From Helicobacter sp. MIT 05-5293 (lineage in GTDB: Bacteria; Campylobacterota; Campylobacteria; Campylobacterales; Helicobacteraceae), in assembly GCF_000765665.2 (NCBI RefSeq), contig NZ_JROZ02000001.1, positions 62,001-126,000 on the forward strand: a stretch of DNA of 64,000 bases, in the 5' to 3' direction. Of the stretch, positions 26,207 through 34,365 are shown piece after piece. A program made the position numbers and the translations under genes. How positions within the stretch are numbered: the stretch's first letter is position 1; every line of letters begins with the position of its first letter. The notes under the pieces are model-generated. The model saw only the letters and a list, made by a program, of their open reading frames with translations, did no database searches and was not told the DNA's origin.

Positions 26207-27317
26207 TGAGTTGATAGTAAGTTTCAAGGAAAATCTTGTTACCTAATCCGTCAAATCGTCTTAAAGAGAGTTTGTCAAGAGCAAGCTCAATAGCATTAAC
26301 CACCCATGTGCTTTTATTAAGCGGTATCATTCCCATTTGGTTGATACGAAAGAGGCTTGTTTTGAGCTTGTCTTGTCCACCTGCAATATTAAGGTCAAAG
26401 TCATTTTTCAGAATCTTGCGTATCGCACTAGCATTTTTTTCATCATAAATCGTATTCATCGCAAGTGCTGGAGTTTTTGGAAAAATCTTTAAACCTAAAG
26501 ATTCTAAAGCTTTGTGTGTCGCGAGTGATCGTGCTTTGGTTTGTGTATAAATATGCTCAATCCCGCCATTTTGCTTAACAATGTCAAAATATTTTGTTAA
26601 ACCGATAATGATTGTTGTCGGTGCAGTCCAAGCGGTGGTGTTTTGGGATTGATTTTTTAATTCAGTTTTGAGATTAAAGTAAAAGCCTACATCGCGTTGA
26701 TTGGCTAGATCTACTGCATATGAAGAAAGCCCAATGATACTTAATCCGGGTGGGAGCATAAAGGCTTTTTGAGAGCCACCGATAAGTGCATCAATATGTG
26801 TAGTGTCGATTTTTTCTACACCCATTGCCGTAATAGCATCGACAATCACAACAATGCGAGGATTATAGGCTTTGATTGCTTGAGCAATAGATTCTACGGG
26901 GTGGCGCAAACCTCCGGCAGATTCACACATTTGGATACAAAATGCGTCAATAGATTGATCTTTTTTGAGAATCTCCATGACAGATTCTATACTCACAGGC
27001 GTGTCCCATTCGTTGATAATTTCTTCATAAGGGATATGATGAGCCTTAGCAATTTTGCCAAACCGCTCACCAAATTTACCGCTATTGACGCTTAAAATTT
27101 TGCTTTGGGCAAAAGTGCATACACATGCTTCCATCGCACCACTTCCACTACTTGCAAGCATTAAGACTTCAGGCATATTGATAAGATTCTTTAATCCTTC
27201 TCGTGCTTGTGCAAATATTGCTTCAAATTCAGGGGTGCGATGATGAATGGTTGGCTCACTCATTGCTTGACGAATAGGTTCAATCACAGGGGTAGGTCCG
27301 GGTGTAAAAAGTAGCAT
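26199..27317 (-). CDS. Class-V aminotransferase (serine-pyruvate/alanine-glyoxylate type)
   Basis: A 372-residue PLP enzyme. It starts LLFTPGPTPVIEPIRQAMSEPTIHHRTPEF, the substrate-side signature of class-V aminotransferases, then SSGSGAMEACVC (phosphate loop), VIVDAITAMGVEKID (PLP-binding Asp) and GGSQKAFMLPPGL with the Schiff-base Lys. This subgroup includes alanine-glyoxylate, serine-pyruvate and some phosphoserine aminotransferases; a serine-biosynthesis role is possible but not decided by sequence. The GGAGAATCTG ribosome site includes an AGAATCT word, and a long hairpin lies just upstream. Confidence 0.88.
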   Translation of the reverse strand: MLLFTPGPTPVIEPIRQAMSEPTIHHRTPEFEAIFAQAREGLKNLINMPEVLMLASSGSGAMEACVCTFAQSKILSVNSGKFGERFGKIAKAHHIPYEEIINEWDTPVSIESVMEILKKDQSIDAFCIQMCESAGGLRHPVESIAQAIKAYNPRIVVIVDAITAMGVEKIDTTHIDALIGGSQKAFMLPPGLSIIGLSSYAVDLANQRDVGFYFNLKTELKNQSQNTTAWTAPTTIIIGLTKYFDIVKQNGGIEHIYTQTKARSLATHKALESLGLKIFPKTPALAMNTIYDEKNASAIRKILKNDFDLNIAGGQDKLKTSLFRINQMGMIPLNKSTWVVNAIELALDKLSLRRFDGLGNKIFLETYYQLNG

Positions 27318-27336
27318 CAGATTCTCCTTTTGGTAT

Positions 27337-27396
27337 GTTTAGCAACTCATACAGAATCTAAAGTCAGATGCGGTAGATTCTGTATGGATACTAAAC
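27337..27396. repeat. Long AGAATCT-based hairpin in the leader of the aminotransferase gene
   Basis: Inner arms CATACAGAATCTA (27348-27360) and TAGATTCTGTATG (27374-27386) are exact, with a 13-base loop. Outer arms GTTTAG (27337) and CTAAAC (27391) extend the stem across a small internal loop. It lies between the pseI stop and the aminotransferase ribosome site, so it may end the pse transcript or structure the next leader. No T-run follows on the minus strand. Confidence 0.75.
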
Positions 27397-27447
27397 TTTA
27401 TGATTTGGGTGTATTATACTTGATTTTGGCAAAACTTTCTTTAAATG

Positions 27448-28503
27448 CTACATCTTAATATCATCAAGGCATAGCGGCTCATAGGCTTCCAAATCTTTTT
27501 TTGCCTTTTTGCCTAAGATTTTTTTATAAAATTTAGGGTGCGCTCCGTTGTTTGGGCGTATGATAGCAATATTATCACGCGTGATTTTTTCACCTTTTTT
27601 AATGTCTTGAGTGATAAAAATGCTTCGCGCAAAGGTGCGTCTTTTTGCGAGAATCTCTTGATTGATGGAGGGTTTTTTTGTGCCTAAGGCAAGGGCAGTA
27701 TTGCGGACATCTTTGACCATTTGTGCAAATTCATCTTTATCCATACTGAATGCACTATCCACACCGCCCAATGCTTTATCAAGGATAAAATGTTTTTCTA
27801 TCATTGTTGCACCTAAGCTTGTAGCGATAATAGGACATAAAGAGCCGATAGTGTGGTCAGATAAACCATATTTAACCTTGTATTGTTTATAAGTTTTTGC
27901 AAGTTGTGGCATACACGAGAGATTAGCTTCATCAATAGGTGCGGGATATTGGCTCGTGCATTGGAGTAAAGTAATATCTTTACAATGGTGTTTGTAGCAG
28001 ATTCTAAGAGCAGTTTTAATCTCTTCTGGTGTAGCAACACCTGTTGAAATAATGATAGGTTTTTTGGTTTTTGCAATTGATTCTATTAATTCATAGTGCA
28101 TCACTTCAAAACTCGCGACTTTATACATAGGGCAATGCAAAGATTCTAAAAAATCCACAGCTTTAGGTGAAAAGGGTGAGCTAAAAATCAAAAGATTAAG
28201 CTTTTGGGCAAGTTCAAAAAGCTCTTGATGCCATTCCCAAGGTGTTTGAGCCTCTTGATAGAGGTCATAAAGATAGCGATTATCCCACAAAGTCCCGCCT
28301 TTAATTGTAAAATACGATTTTTGAGAAGGCAATGTAAGGCATTGGGGCGTGTAAGTTTGAAGTTTTACGCCATCTGCACCACATTCTGCAATCGCATAAA
28401 GTGATTCTTTAGCGACTTCAAGGCTTTGATGATGATTAGCACTAAGTTCAGCAATGATGAGCGGAGAGCGAGATTGGCTTGAGGATTTTTCGTGGGGATT
28501 CAT
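27448..28503 (-). CDS. pseI: Pseudaminic acid synthase PseI
   Basis: A 351-residue NeuB-family enzyme condensing 2,4-diacetamido-altrose with phosphoenolpyruvate to make pseudaminic acid. The N-terminal IIAELSANHHQSLEVAKE, GADGVKLQTYTPQCLT, TKKPIIISTGVATPEEI, LLQCTSQYPAP and GLSDHTIGSLCPIIATSLGATMIEKHF belong to the barrel; the C-terminal antifreeze-like SAF domain starts near FARSIFITQDIKKGE. It overlaps the PseG/PseH stop by one base (TAATG). Last gene of the flgH-pse operon. Confidence 0.95.
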   Translation of the reverse strand: MNPHEKSSSQSRSPLIIAELSANHHQSLEVAKESLYAIAECGADGVKLQTYTPQCLTLPSQKSYFTIKGGTLWDNRYLYDLYQEAQTPWEWHQELFELAQKLNLLIFSSPFSPKAVDFLESLHCPMYKVASFEVMHYELIESIAKTKKPIIISTGVATPEEIKTALRICYKHHCKDITLLQCTSQYPAPIDEANLSCMPQLAKTYKQYKVKYGLSDHTIGSLCPIIATSLGATMIEKHFILDKALGGVDSAFSMDKDEFAQMVKDVRNTALALGTKKPSINQEILAKRRTFARSIFITQDIKKGEKITRDNIAIIRPNNGAHPKFYKKILGKKAKKDLEAYEPLCLDDIKM

Positions 28504-30032
28504 TAGGGATTCCTTATGGATTTTTTATACATCAAAACAACATCATAATATCGGTTATCTCTGTGAATAAATTCATTCAAAATCCCTTCTTTAATGTAGC
28601 CCATATTTTCATAAAATGTGATTGCTTGTTTATTGATTGCAAGCACTTCTAAATGCAGCGTGTGGAGATTAAGCACATCAAAAGCTTGATATTGTAAAAA
28701 GTCCAGAATCTGCTTTCCTTTGTGGGGGAGAGGGGAGAAAGGATTCTTATAAATCCCGATATAGGCGTGTTTATGTGTGAGATTAATACGAGTGAGTGAT
28801 CCAACACCGATAATTTCTCCCTCTCGTTTTAAAAGCCAATATCGTTTTGTTTTGTCATCACGGAGGTTGGCGATAAATTGTAAATGTGATTCTTTAGATA
28901 CAGCATTGCTATACATCCAAGGTGCGATTTGGGGGTGATTGCGCATAGAAAGCACAAATGCAGAATCATCTTCATTAAGTGCGGTAAAATCAATTGATTC
29001 AAGGCAGTTAGGTGTATTATGAGGCATATAAGATTCTTGTGCATCATATTGCATCTGAATCTTGTGCGCGATTTGTTGCAATGTCGGCAGGAGTTGAGAT
29101 CCCATTTTAATGTCTCTAAGACGCGAAGACATATCATTATAAGTTGATTGTAATGTCGGTAAAAGCGTGATAATCTCTTGTATATTATAAGCGGGAATGA
29201 TCGCCCCAATGGACGCCCATTGTGTTATTTGAAAGGCTTGATTAGAAGCAGTTTGGAGAATAATACTCGGGATTTTAAGGGCAATGAGTTCAATCATACT
29301 TCCCCCACCTGCGCTGATTGCTAAATGGCATTGTGATGCGGTGGCGATGAATTGAGCAGGGGTCAAATCTGAATACACTTCTACAGAATCTTGCAAGGAG
29401 GAAGGAATGTGTAATGTATGAGGATAGCCACCACCTAACACCACCAAAAGATGAGATTCTAAAAGCAAGTGAGAATCTTTACCTAATTCATCAAGCAATT
29501 TTTGTGTGAAATTACCATGATCCACGCCTCCCATCGTGATGAGAATCTGTATGGGAAGCTGCTTGGAAGTTTGTTTTGTCTCTAAAGCAAGGGGCAGCAA
29601 GGCATAAGGAGCACCTGCGAGAATCTGTTGATTCTGTGGATAATAGAGCTGGGCGTTAGGTGTGCCATTAAGGATATAACTATTTAAGGGATAAATATCT
29701 TTAAATTCATCATCAAGGCATATAAGGGCTTTAGAATGATGGCTCATTTGATGATAAAAGCGAATATCTGCTTGGTAACTATCAATAAAAACCATATCGA
29801 GATTTTCAGGCTGCGTGGCGAGCCATTCGTAATGTTTAAAGTCAATTGATACAGAAGATTCTTTGTGTGGCAAGAGGGAATGTAAGTTTTTAGGGACAAA
29901 ATCCCCACGATGATGTAAAGTGATGGCTTTGACTTGAGGGATTTTCACGCATAACATAATGAGTTTAAGACAACGATAAAAATGTCCTAATCCATATTCA
30001 CTCCCACTTTCACAAAACAAATCAACGCGCAT
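28503..30032 (-). CDS. PseG-PseH fusion: UDP-sugar hydrolase plus N-acetyltransferase of pseudaminic acid synthesis
   Basis: A 509-residue two-domain protein. Residues 1 to about 335 are PseG-like, the GT-B hydrolase that removes UDP: CESGSEYGLGHFYRCLKL at the start, VFIDSYQADIRF, ILITMGGVDHGNFTQKLL and LAISAGGGSMIELIALKIPSIIL. Residues about 352-509 are a GNAT acetyltransferase like PseH: IGVGSLTRINLTHKHAYIGIYKNP and LHLEVLAINKQAITFYENMGY. In H. pylori and Campylobacter, as I recall, these are separate proteins. The two activities act in consecutive steps in the opposite order (PseH, then PseG). ATG 30032 has an AGAGGTGAT site and beats an in-frame upstream start. Confidence 0.9.
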   Translation of the reverse strand: MRVDLFCESGSEYGLGHFYRCLKLIMLCVKIPQVKAITLHHRGDFVPKNLHSLLPHKESSVSIDFKHYEWLATQPENLDMVFIDSYQADIRFYHQMSHHSKALICLDDEFKDIYPLNSYILNGTPNAQLYYPQNQQILAGAPYALLPLALETKQTSKQLPIQILITMGGVDHGNFTQKLLDELGKDSHLLLESHLLVVLGGGYPHTLHIPSSLQDSVEVYSDLTPAQFIATASQCHLAISAGGGSMIELIALKIPSIILQTASNQAFQITQWASIGAIIPAYNIQEIITLLPTLQSTYNDMSSRLRDIKMGSQLLPTLQQIAHKIQMQYDAQESYMPHNTPNCLESIDFTALNEDDSAFVLSMRNHPQIAPWMYSNAVSKESHLQFIANLRDDKTKRYWLLKREGEIIGVGSLTRINLTHKHAYIGIYKNPFSPLPHKGKQILDFLQYQAFDVLNLHTLHLEVLAINKQAITFYENMGYIKEGILNEFIHRDNRYYDVVLMYKKSIRNP

Positions 30033-30107
30033 ATCACCTCTTTTCAAATAAAATTATTGTGAAGATATAGCAAAGTTGATTCCATAAATATTTGAGACTT
30101 TACTATT

Positions 30108-30803
30108 TTATGCAGATTCTGATTTGCTTTGAATCTTGTATTTTATCTCCGCCATTGCCCAATCATCAGGCGTATCAATATCTTGCACTTGATAATTTTT
30201 AAGCACAATGGCACTTGAGTGTTTGGCAAAAATTGGCAGATTTGTCATAAATGCTTTGACGCGTCCCCAATAAAACTGCCCTGCATCGTGGAAGAGAGTA
30301 TCCAAATCTTGCGAACGCGTGTTTTGATGTTGAGGAAAAAGCATATTGATTTCATTATCTTTTACATAAAAGCTTCGGTAGGGATTGTAGTCGTATTCTA
30401 CTGCGCAAAACGCATACATTTTGTGAGGACACTCTATCAATTCTTGGAATCCACGCTTTAGAGAATCAGCCTTTAAAAGCGGTGTTGCCGGATAAATGCA
30501 ACACACTAAATCTTCAGACGCAAGATTCAAGGCAGTGATAGCATGAGTGATGACAGGGATTGTAGGCGTGAAATGATCACTTAATTCTTTTGGGCGCAAG
30601 AAAGGGACACTCGCACCATAGTTTTTGGCGACTTGAGCGATAAGCTCTGAATCTGTGCTGACAACCACTTCATCAAAAAGTTGAGATTCTAAAGCTGTGT
30701 GGATAGGATAGGCGATGATAGGCATACCGCAAAAATCTTTAATATTTTTTTGAGGAATGCGTTGGCTTCCTCCTCGAGCAGGGATAATAGCGATTTTTTT
30801 CAC
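30108..30803 (-). CDS. pseF: Pseudaminic acid cytidylyltransferase PseF
   Basis: A 231-residue enzyme activating pseudaminic acid with CTP. IAIIPARGGSQRIPQKNIKDFCGMPIIAYPI is the nucleotide-binding signature; VVVSTDSELIAQVAKNYGA and FHDAGQFYWGRVKAF follow as in PseF/NeuA enzymes. The start codon appears to be GTG at 30803 behind AAAGGAG. It stands 71 bases after flgH, with an AGAATCT hairpin in the gap, and 75 bases before the PseG-PseH gene. PseB and PseC, the first two enzymes, are not in this window. Confidence 0.94.
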   Translation of the reverse strand: MKKIAIIPARGGSQRIPQKNIKDFCGMPIIAYPIHTALESQLFDEVVVSTDSELIAQVAKNYGASVPFLRPKELSDHFTPTIPVITHAITALNLASEDLVCCIYPATPLLKADSLKRGFQELIECPHKMYAFCAVEYDYNPYRSFYVKDNEINMLFPQHQNTRSQDLDTLFHDAGQFYWGRVKAFMTNLPIFAKHSSAIVLKNYQVQDIDTPDDWAMAEIKYKIQSKSESA

Positions 30804-30820
30804 TTTTTCTCCTTTATTTT

Positions 30821-30847
30821 TAAGAATCTCTGTGTCTTAGATTCTTA
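30821..30847. repeat. AGAATCT inverted pair between flgH and pseF
   Basis: Exact 9-base arms TAAGAATCT and AGATTCTTA with a 9-base loop, just upstream of the pseF ribosome site. Could act as a partial terminator after flgH. Confidence 0.7.
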
Positions 30848-30874
30848 TATAAGCTATTTTTACCTTTTGGTTGA

Positions 30875-31609
30875 TTAAAAAGGATACAAAGATTCAATAC
30901 CATCGCTTGAAGGTTTTTTGCGATGTGTGTCGCTAATCGCTCCTAACGAGCTGTAAGCGATTTTTGCATTGGCGATATGCTTACTTTGCACGGTATTATC
31001 TTTTGAAATATCAAAAGAGCGCACCACACCGCTTAATTCGAGAATCTGTTTTTCCCCATCAACAAGCACTTCTCGTCTCCCATGAATAAAGTAAGTGTTG
31101 TTATCTAAAACTTTTACGATGCGTGCGGTAATGGTCGCATTAAGTGCTTCATTGCGTGATGTTGATCCGCCACCTTGAAAATTTGAGGTATTGTTTCCTT
31201 TGATGAGGTTATAAGCGGCTTGGTCATTAAGCTCTTGCACTAATTGTTTTTGTTCTTCATTATTACCTGTGTATTCGATGCTTGGGGGCGTTACATTTCC
31301 TCCACTCGCACCGGTATAGTTTTTATTGGAAGTAAAACTAGCATTGGCTGTTTCTGTAATGACTACGGTAATAAGGTCATCGGGTTTCATAGCTCTTCGG
31401 TCTGAAAACAATGGACGATCACCGCTGCCAAATAAACTTCCTGCGCGTGGAATATCGGGTATGTCATTATCTGCAGATTCTCTTTCTTCTACCCAATCTG
31501 GAGCATTAAAATCCATACTTGGCTCAAAAGCTAAACTGTATCGAGGAGATAGTCCAATAAGAAGAGCTAAAATCCCTATGAGATATATTCCAATATGTCG
31601 TGTGAGCAT
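30875..31609 (-). CDS. flgH: Flagellar L-ring protein FlgH
   Basis: A 244-residue protein forming the outer-membrane L-ring of the flagellar basal body. SLFGSGDRPLFSDRRAMKPDDLITVVITETANA and NATITARIVKVLDNNTYFIHGRREVLVDGEKQILELSGVVR are the family core. It has a signal peptide, but no lipobox Cys, unlike enterobacterial FlgH; to my memory H. pylori FlgH also lacks it. A sigma54-type promoter lies 33 bases upstream of the start. The pse genes follow on the same strand, linking L-ring and flagellin glycosylation. Confidence 0.95.
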   Translation of the reverse strand: MLTRHIGIYLIGILALLIGLSPRYSLAFEPSMDFNAPDWVEERESADNDIPDIPRAGSLFGSGDRPLFSDRRAMKPDDLITVVITETANASFTSNKNYTGASGGNVTPPSIEYTGNNEEQKQLVQELNDQAAYNLIKGNNTSNFQGGGSTSRNEALNATITARIVKVLDNNTYFIHGRREVLVDGEKQILELSGVVRSFDISKDNTVQSKHIANAKIAYSSLGAISDTHRKKPSSDGIESLYPF

Positions 31610-31641
31610 TATCAGTCCTTTATTGATTTCTGTATAGCTTA

Positions 31642-31659
31642 AAGCAAAGGATATTCCAA
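31642..31659 (-). promoter_or_regulatory. Sigma54 (RpoN) promoter of flgH-pse operon
   Basis: On the minus strand TTGGAATATCCTTTGCTT carries the -24 GG and -12 GC exactly 12 bases apart (first G to first G), with the conserved TTTGCTT context. It is placed about 33-50 bases before the flgH ATG. Confidence 0.82.
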
Positions 31660-31748
31660 GTATTGTTTCTTAAACAAATCGTGTTACAATTTCTCTTACC
31701 AAAATAAGATCATAATATATGATACGATTAACGATAGGGAGATGATTA

Positions 31749-32675
31749 ATGGCATTTATATATTCCCCTCTTAGTATCGGAATCCTTGCAATGCTTGTTT
31801 CGTCATTTTTCTTTGCCGTAATGGGTGCAGAGGGCAAGATCTTATCTAATCATCTTTCACCGATAGAAATTGCATTTTTCCGTGCGTTTGTGATGTTGTT
31901 ATTTTTGTTGCCTATGGTTATTGGCAAACCTATTAAACACGCTTATCAACGCAAAGGTGGCTGGTGGATTCTCACTGCTAGAGCCGTAGCTGGAGGGCTT
32001 AGTTTTGTGGCGTTGTTTTACAATATCTCTACGATTGCCTTAGGGACAGCGACAGCATTTGCCCAAAGTATGCCTTTGTATATTGTAGTTCTTTCCATAA
32101 TATTTTTAAAAGAGAGAATCAAATGGGGGGTGATTGCTTTTACAATCATTGGTTTTGTGGGAATCTTATTGATTTGTGATCCTCGATTGGATACATTGGG
32201 GGCATTTAATATTTTTTTAGGCATTGTGAGTGGTCTAGGAATGGCAATAGCCTTTTTGAATCTGCAGGCATTAAAGGATTATTTTACTTCATCATTTATC
32301 ATCTTTTTTACCGGCGTGGTGATGTGTTTGGTCGCGTGTATTGTGTCGTTTGTGCCATTTTCGCCTATGTCGCAAGCGTGGGTGATGCCTAGAGGTATAG
32401 AGTGGTTGCATTTAGTGCTACTTGGATTCTTTGGCACAATCGGACAATATTTTCTCACTAAAGCTTATATGAATGCGCCTGCAGGTATTATTTCACCTAT
32501 TGATTATACGCGTTTGGTTTTTAGCTGGATTCTAGGATTAATGCTTGGCGATGCCTTACCAAGCCTTGAGACAGCATTAGGTATCGTGCTGATTATTATT
32601 TCGGGTATCGGTGTGGGATTGCCTGTATTTTTGCATGATATGAGAAATTATAGACAAAGGAGAAAAAATGGATAA
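31749..32675 (+). CDS. EamA/DMT-family transporter
   Basis: A 308-residue inner-membrane protein with ten hydrophobic segments arranged as two EamA repeats. The first repeat includes FFAVMGAEGKILSNHLSPIEIAFFRAF; the second ends with YTRLVFSWILGLMLGDALPSLETALGIVLIIISGIGVG. The family exports or imports small metabolites; the substrate is unknown. A GGGAGATGATTA ribosome site precedes the ATG. It overlaps the CoA-binding-protein gene by eight bases and is divergent from flgH. Confidence 0.9.
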   Translation: MAFIYSPLSIGILAMLVSSFFFAVMGAEGKILSNHLSPIEIAFFRAFVMLLFLLPMVIGKPIKHAYQRKGGWWILTARAVAGGLSFVALFYNISTIALGTATAFAQSMPLYIVVLSIIFLKERIKWGVIAFTIIGFVGILLICDPRLDTLGAFNIFLGIVSGLGMAIAFLNLQALKDYFTSSFIIFFTGVVMCLVACIVSFVPFSPMSQAWVMPRGIEWLHLVLLGFFGTIGQYFLTKAYMNAPAGIISPIDYTRLVFSWILGLMLGDALPSLETALGIVLIIISGIGVGLPVFLHDMRNYRQRRKNG

Positions 32676-33111
32676 AATAAATCAAGCCATTACGACAGCA
32701 CTTTTAGACGCTAAGATTCTTGCCATTTATGGGTTAAGTCCTAATGAAACTAAGCCAAGCCATATTGTTTCGCGATATATGCAGCAAAAGGGTTATCAGA
32801 TCGTGCCTATCTACCCTAAGGGTGAGAGTGTATTAGGAGAAAAGATACATACCAATCTCCAAAGTGTGATAGAATCTCAAGGTAGGATTGATATTTTGGT
32901 CGTTTTTCGTCAGTCCTCTGCTGTTATGAGGGTAGCACAAGAAGTGCTTGCTTTGCCAAAAGGTAGCATAAAGGGCGTGTGGTTGCAAGAAGGTATCAAA
33001 GATGAAAATGCCAAAAATATGCTTGAAAAAGCTGGTATATGGGTCATTGAGGATTGTTGTATTAAAAAATATTATGATTATCTTCAAAATCATAAAGAGC
33101 ATTTGTCTTAA
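32668..33111 (+). CDS. CoA-binding domain protein (YccU-like)
   Basis: A 147-residue cytoplasmic protein with the small Rossmann CoA-binding fold: ILAIYGLSPNETKPSHIVSRYMQQKGYQIVPIYP (residues 17-50), IDILVVFRQSSAV (about 72) and KGVWLQEGI (about 109), ending with VIEDCCIKKYY. The family binds CoA or similar nucleotides; its role is not settled. The start sits in the end of the EamA gene with AAAGGAGAAAAA just before it, indicating co-transcription. A member of a three-gene run with ilvA. Confidence 0.88.
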   Translation: MDKINQAITTALLDAKILAIYGLSPNETKPSHIVSRYMQQKGYQIVPIYPKGESVLGEKIHTNLQSVIESQGRIDILVVFRQSSAVMRVAQEVLALPKGSIKGVWLQEGIKDENAKNMLEKAGIWVIEDCCIKKYYDYLQNHKEHLS

Positions 33112-33145
33112 ACAGAGGCTTACATTAAAACAATAAGGATAAAGT

Positions 33146-34360
33146 ATGCAAAATTTTGTTCAGCATGTGAGAGAAGCAAAAAAGCGTTTAGATGATTTGA
33201 TCGTCCCTACATCATTGGCTTATGCCCCTAAACTTTCTCAAATCGCTCAAGCATCGGTTTATTTGAAAAAGGAGAATCTTCAGCTGACAGGGGCATTTAA
33301 GATTCGAGGGGCATTTAATAAAATCGCAAGTTTGCCTCAAAGTATTCGTCAAAAAGGTGTGATTGCTGCAAGCGCAGGGAATCACGCTCAAGGTGTGGCA
33401 TATTCGTCTCGACATTTTGGCATACCTTCTGTAATCGTGATGCCGGAAGCGACACCATTGCTCAAGGTTGGCGCGACAAAAGAGCTTGGTGCAGAGGTGG
33501 TGCTTGCTGGTGATAATTATGATGAAGCCTATCAAAAAGCTTTGCAAATTGCACAAGAGAGGGATTTAGTATTTATTCACCCTTTTGCCGATGAAGAAGT
33601 GATAGCAGGGCAAGGAACGATTGCCTTAGAAATGATGGAACAAATGGATAATATTGATACGGTGGTTGTGCCAGTAGGTGGAGGAGGATTGATAGGGGGT
33701 ATAGCAGGTGCGTATAAAGCACTCAAGCCTTCTGTTCGGATTGTCGGTGTAGTGGCTAAGGGTGCAGATGCAATGAAACGATCTTTTGAGCAAGGACATA
33801 TCCAAAAGGTAGATTCTGTGCGGACTATTGCTGATGGTATTGCTGTGCGTGATGTGAATGCGCTTAATTTTGAATTGATACAAAAATATGTTGATGTGAT
33901 GGTGAGCGTTGATGATGAAGAGATAGCAAGCGCAATTTTGTTTTTGATTGAAAAGCAAAAACTTGTTGTAGAAGGCGCGGGCGCAGCTTGTGTGGCAAGT
34001 GTATTGCGTCATAAGTTTGATATTAATCCTAAAGAAAATGTGGCTTTAGTGCTTAGCGGAGGCAATATTGATGTAAGTATGCTAGGTTTGATCATTGAAA
34101 AAGGTTTATTAAAAACACATCGCAAGATGAAATTTGAAGTGTGTTTGGTTGATAAGCCCGGTAGCTTACAGAATCTGACAGATATTCTCACAAAAGCGGG
34201 AGCTAATATTGTGCAAATCGACTATGATAGGACATCTGCGACATTAGAATATGGAGATGCGCTTGTTACAATGGCATTAGAGACAAAAGGCAAAGAACAT
34301 AAGGAGCTTGTTTTTGAGCAACTTCGCAAAAATGGTTACCATTTCAAAGAGATCAATTAG
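33146..34360 (+). CDS. ilvA: Threonine ammonia-lyase (threonine dehydratase) with ACT domain
   Basis: A 404-residue PLP enzyme deaminating threonine to 2-oxobutanoate. LTGAFKIRGAFNKIASL contains the Schiff-base Lys (about residue 52); AASAGNHAQGVAYSS and the glycine loop VVPVGGGGLIGG bind PLP phosphate; LVLSGGNIDVSML follows. The C-terminus (from about residue 330) is a single ACT domain, MKFEVCLVDKPGSLQNLTDIL, likely binding an amino-acid effector. This short one-ACT form resembles catabolic-type enzymes. It may feed isoleucine synthesis; ilvB starts at 62942. Confidence 0.93.
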   Translation: MQNFVQHVREAKKRLDDLIVPTSLAYAPKLSQIAQASVYLKKENLQLTGAFKIRGAFNKIASLPQSIRQKGVIAASAGNHAQGVAYSSRHFGIPSVIVMPEATPLLKVGATKELGAEVVLAGDNYDEAYQKALQIAQERDLVFIHPFADEEVIAGQGTIALEMMEQMDNIDTVVVPVGGGGLIGGIAGAYKALKPSVRIVGVVAKGADAMKRSFEQGHIQKVDSVRTIADGIAVRDVNALNFELIQKYVDVMVSVDDEEIASAILFLIEKQKLVVEGAGAACVASVLRHKFDINPKENVALVLSGGNIDVSMLGLIIEKGLLKTHRKMKFEVCLVDKPGSLQNLTDILTKAGANIVQIDYDRTSATLEYGDALVTMALETKGKEHKELVFEQLRKNGYHFKEIN

Positions 34361-34365
34361 GCACA

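Noticed and set aside
30875-31609. FlgH without a lipobox Cys as an anomaly
   Set aside because: To my memory FlgH of H. pylori also lacks it, so it appears normal for the group.
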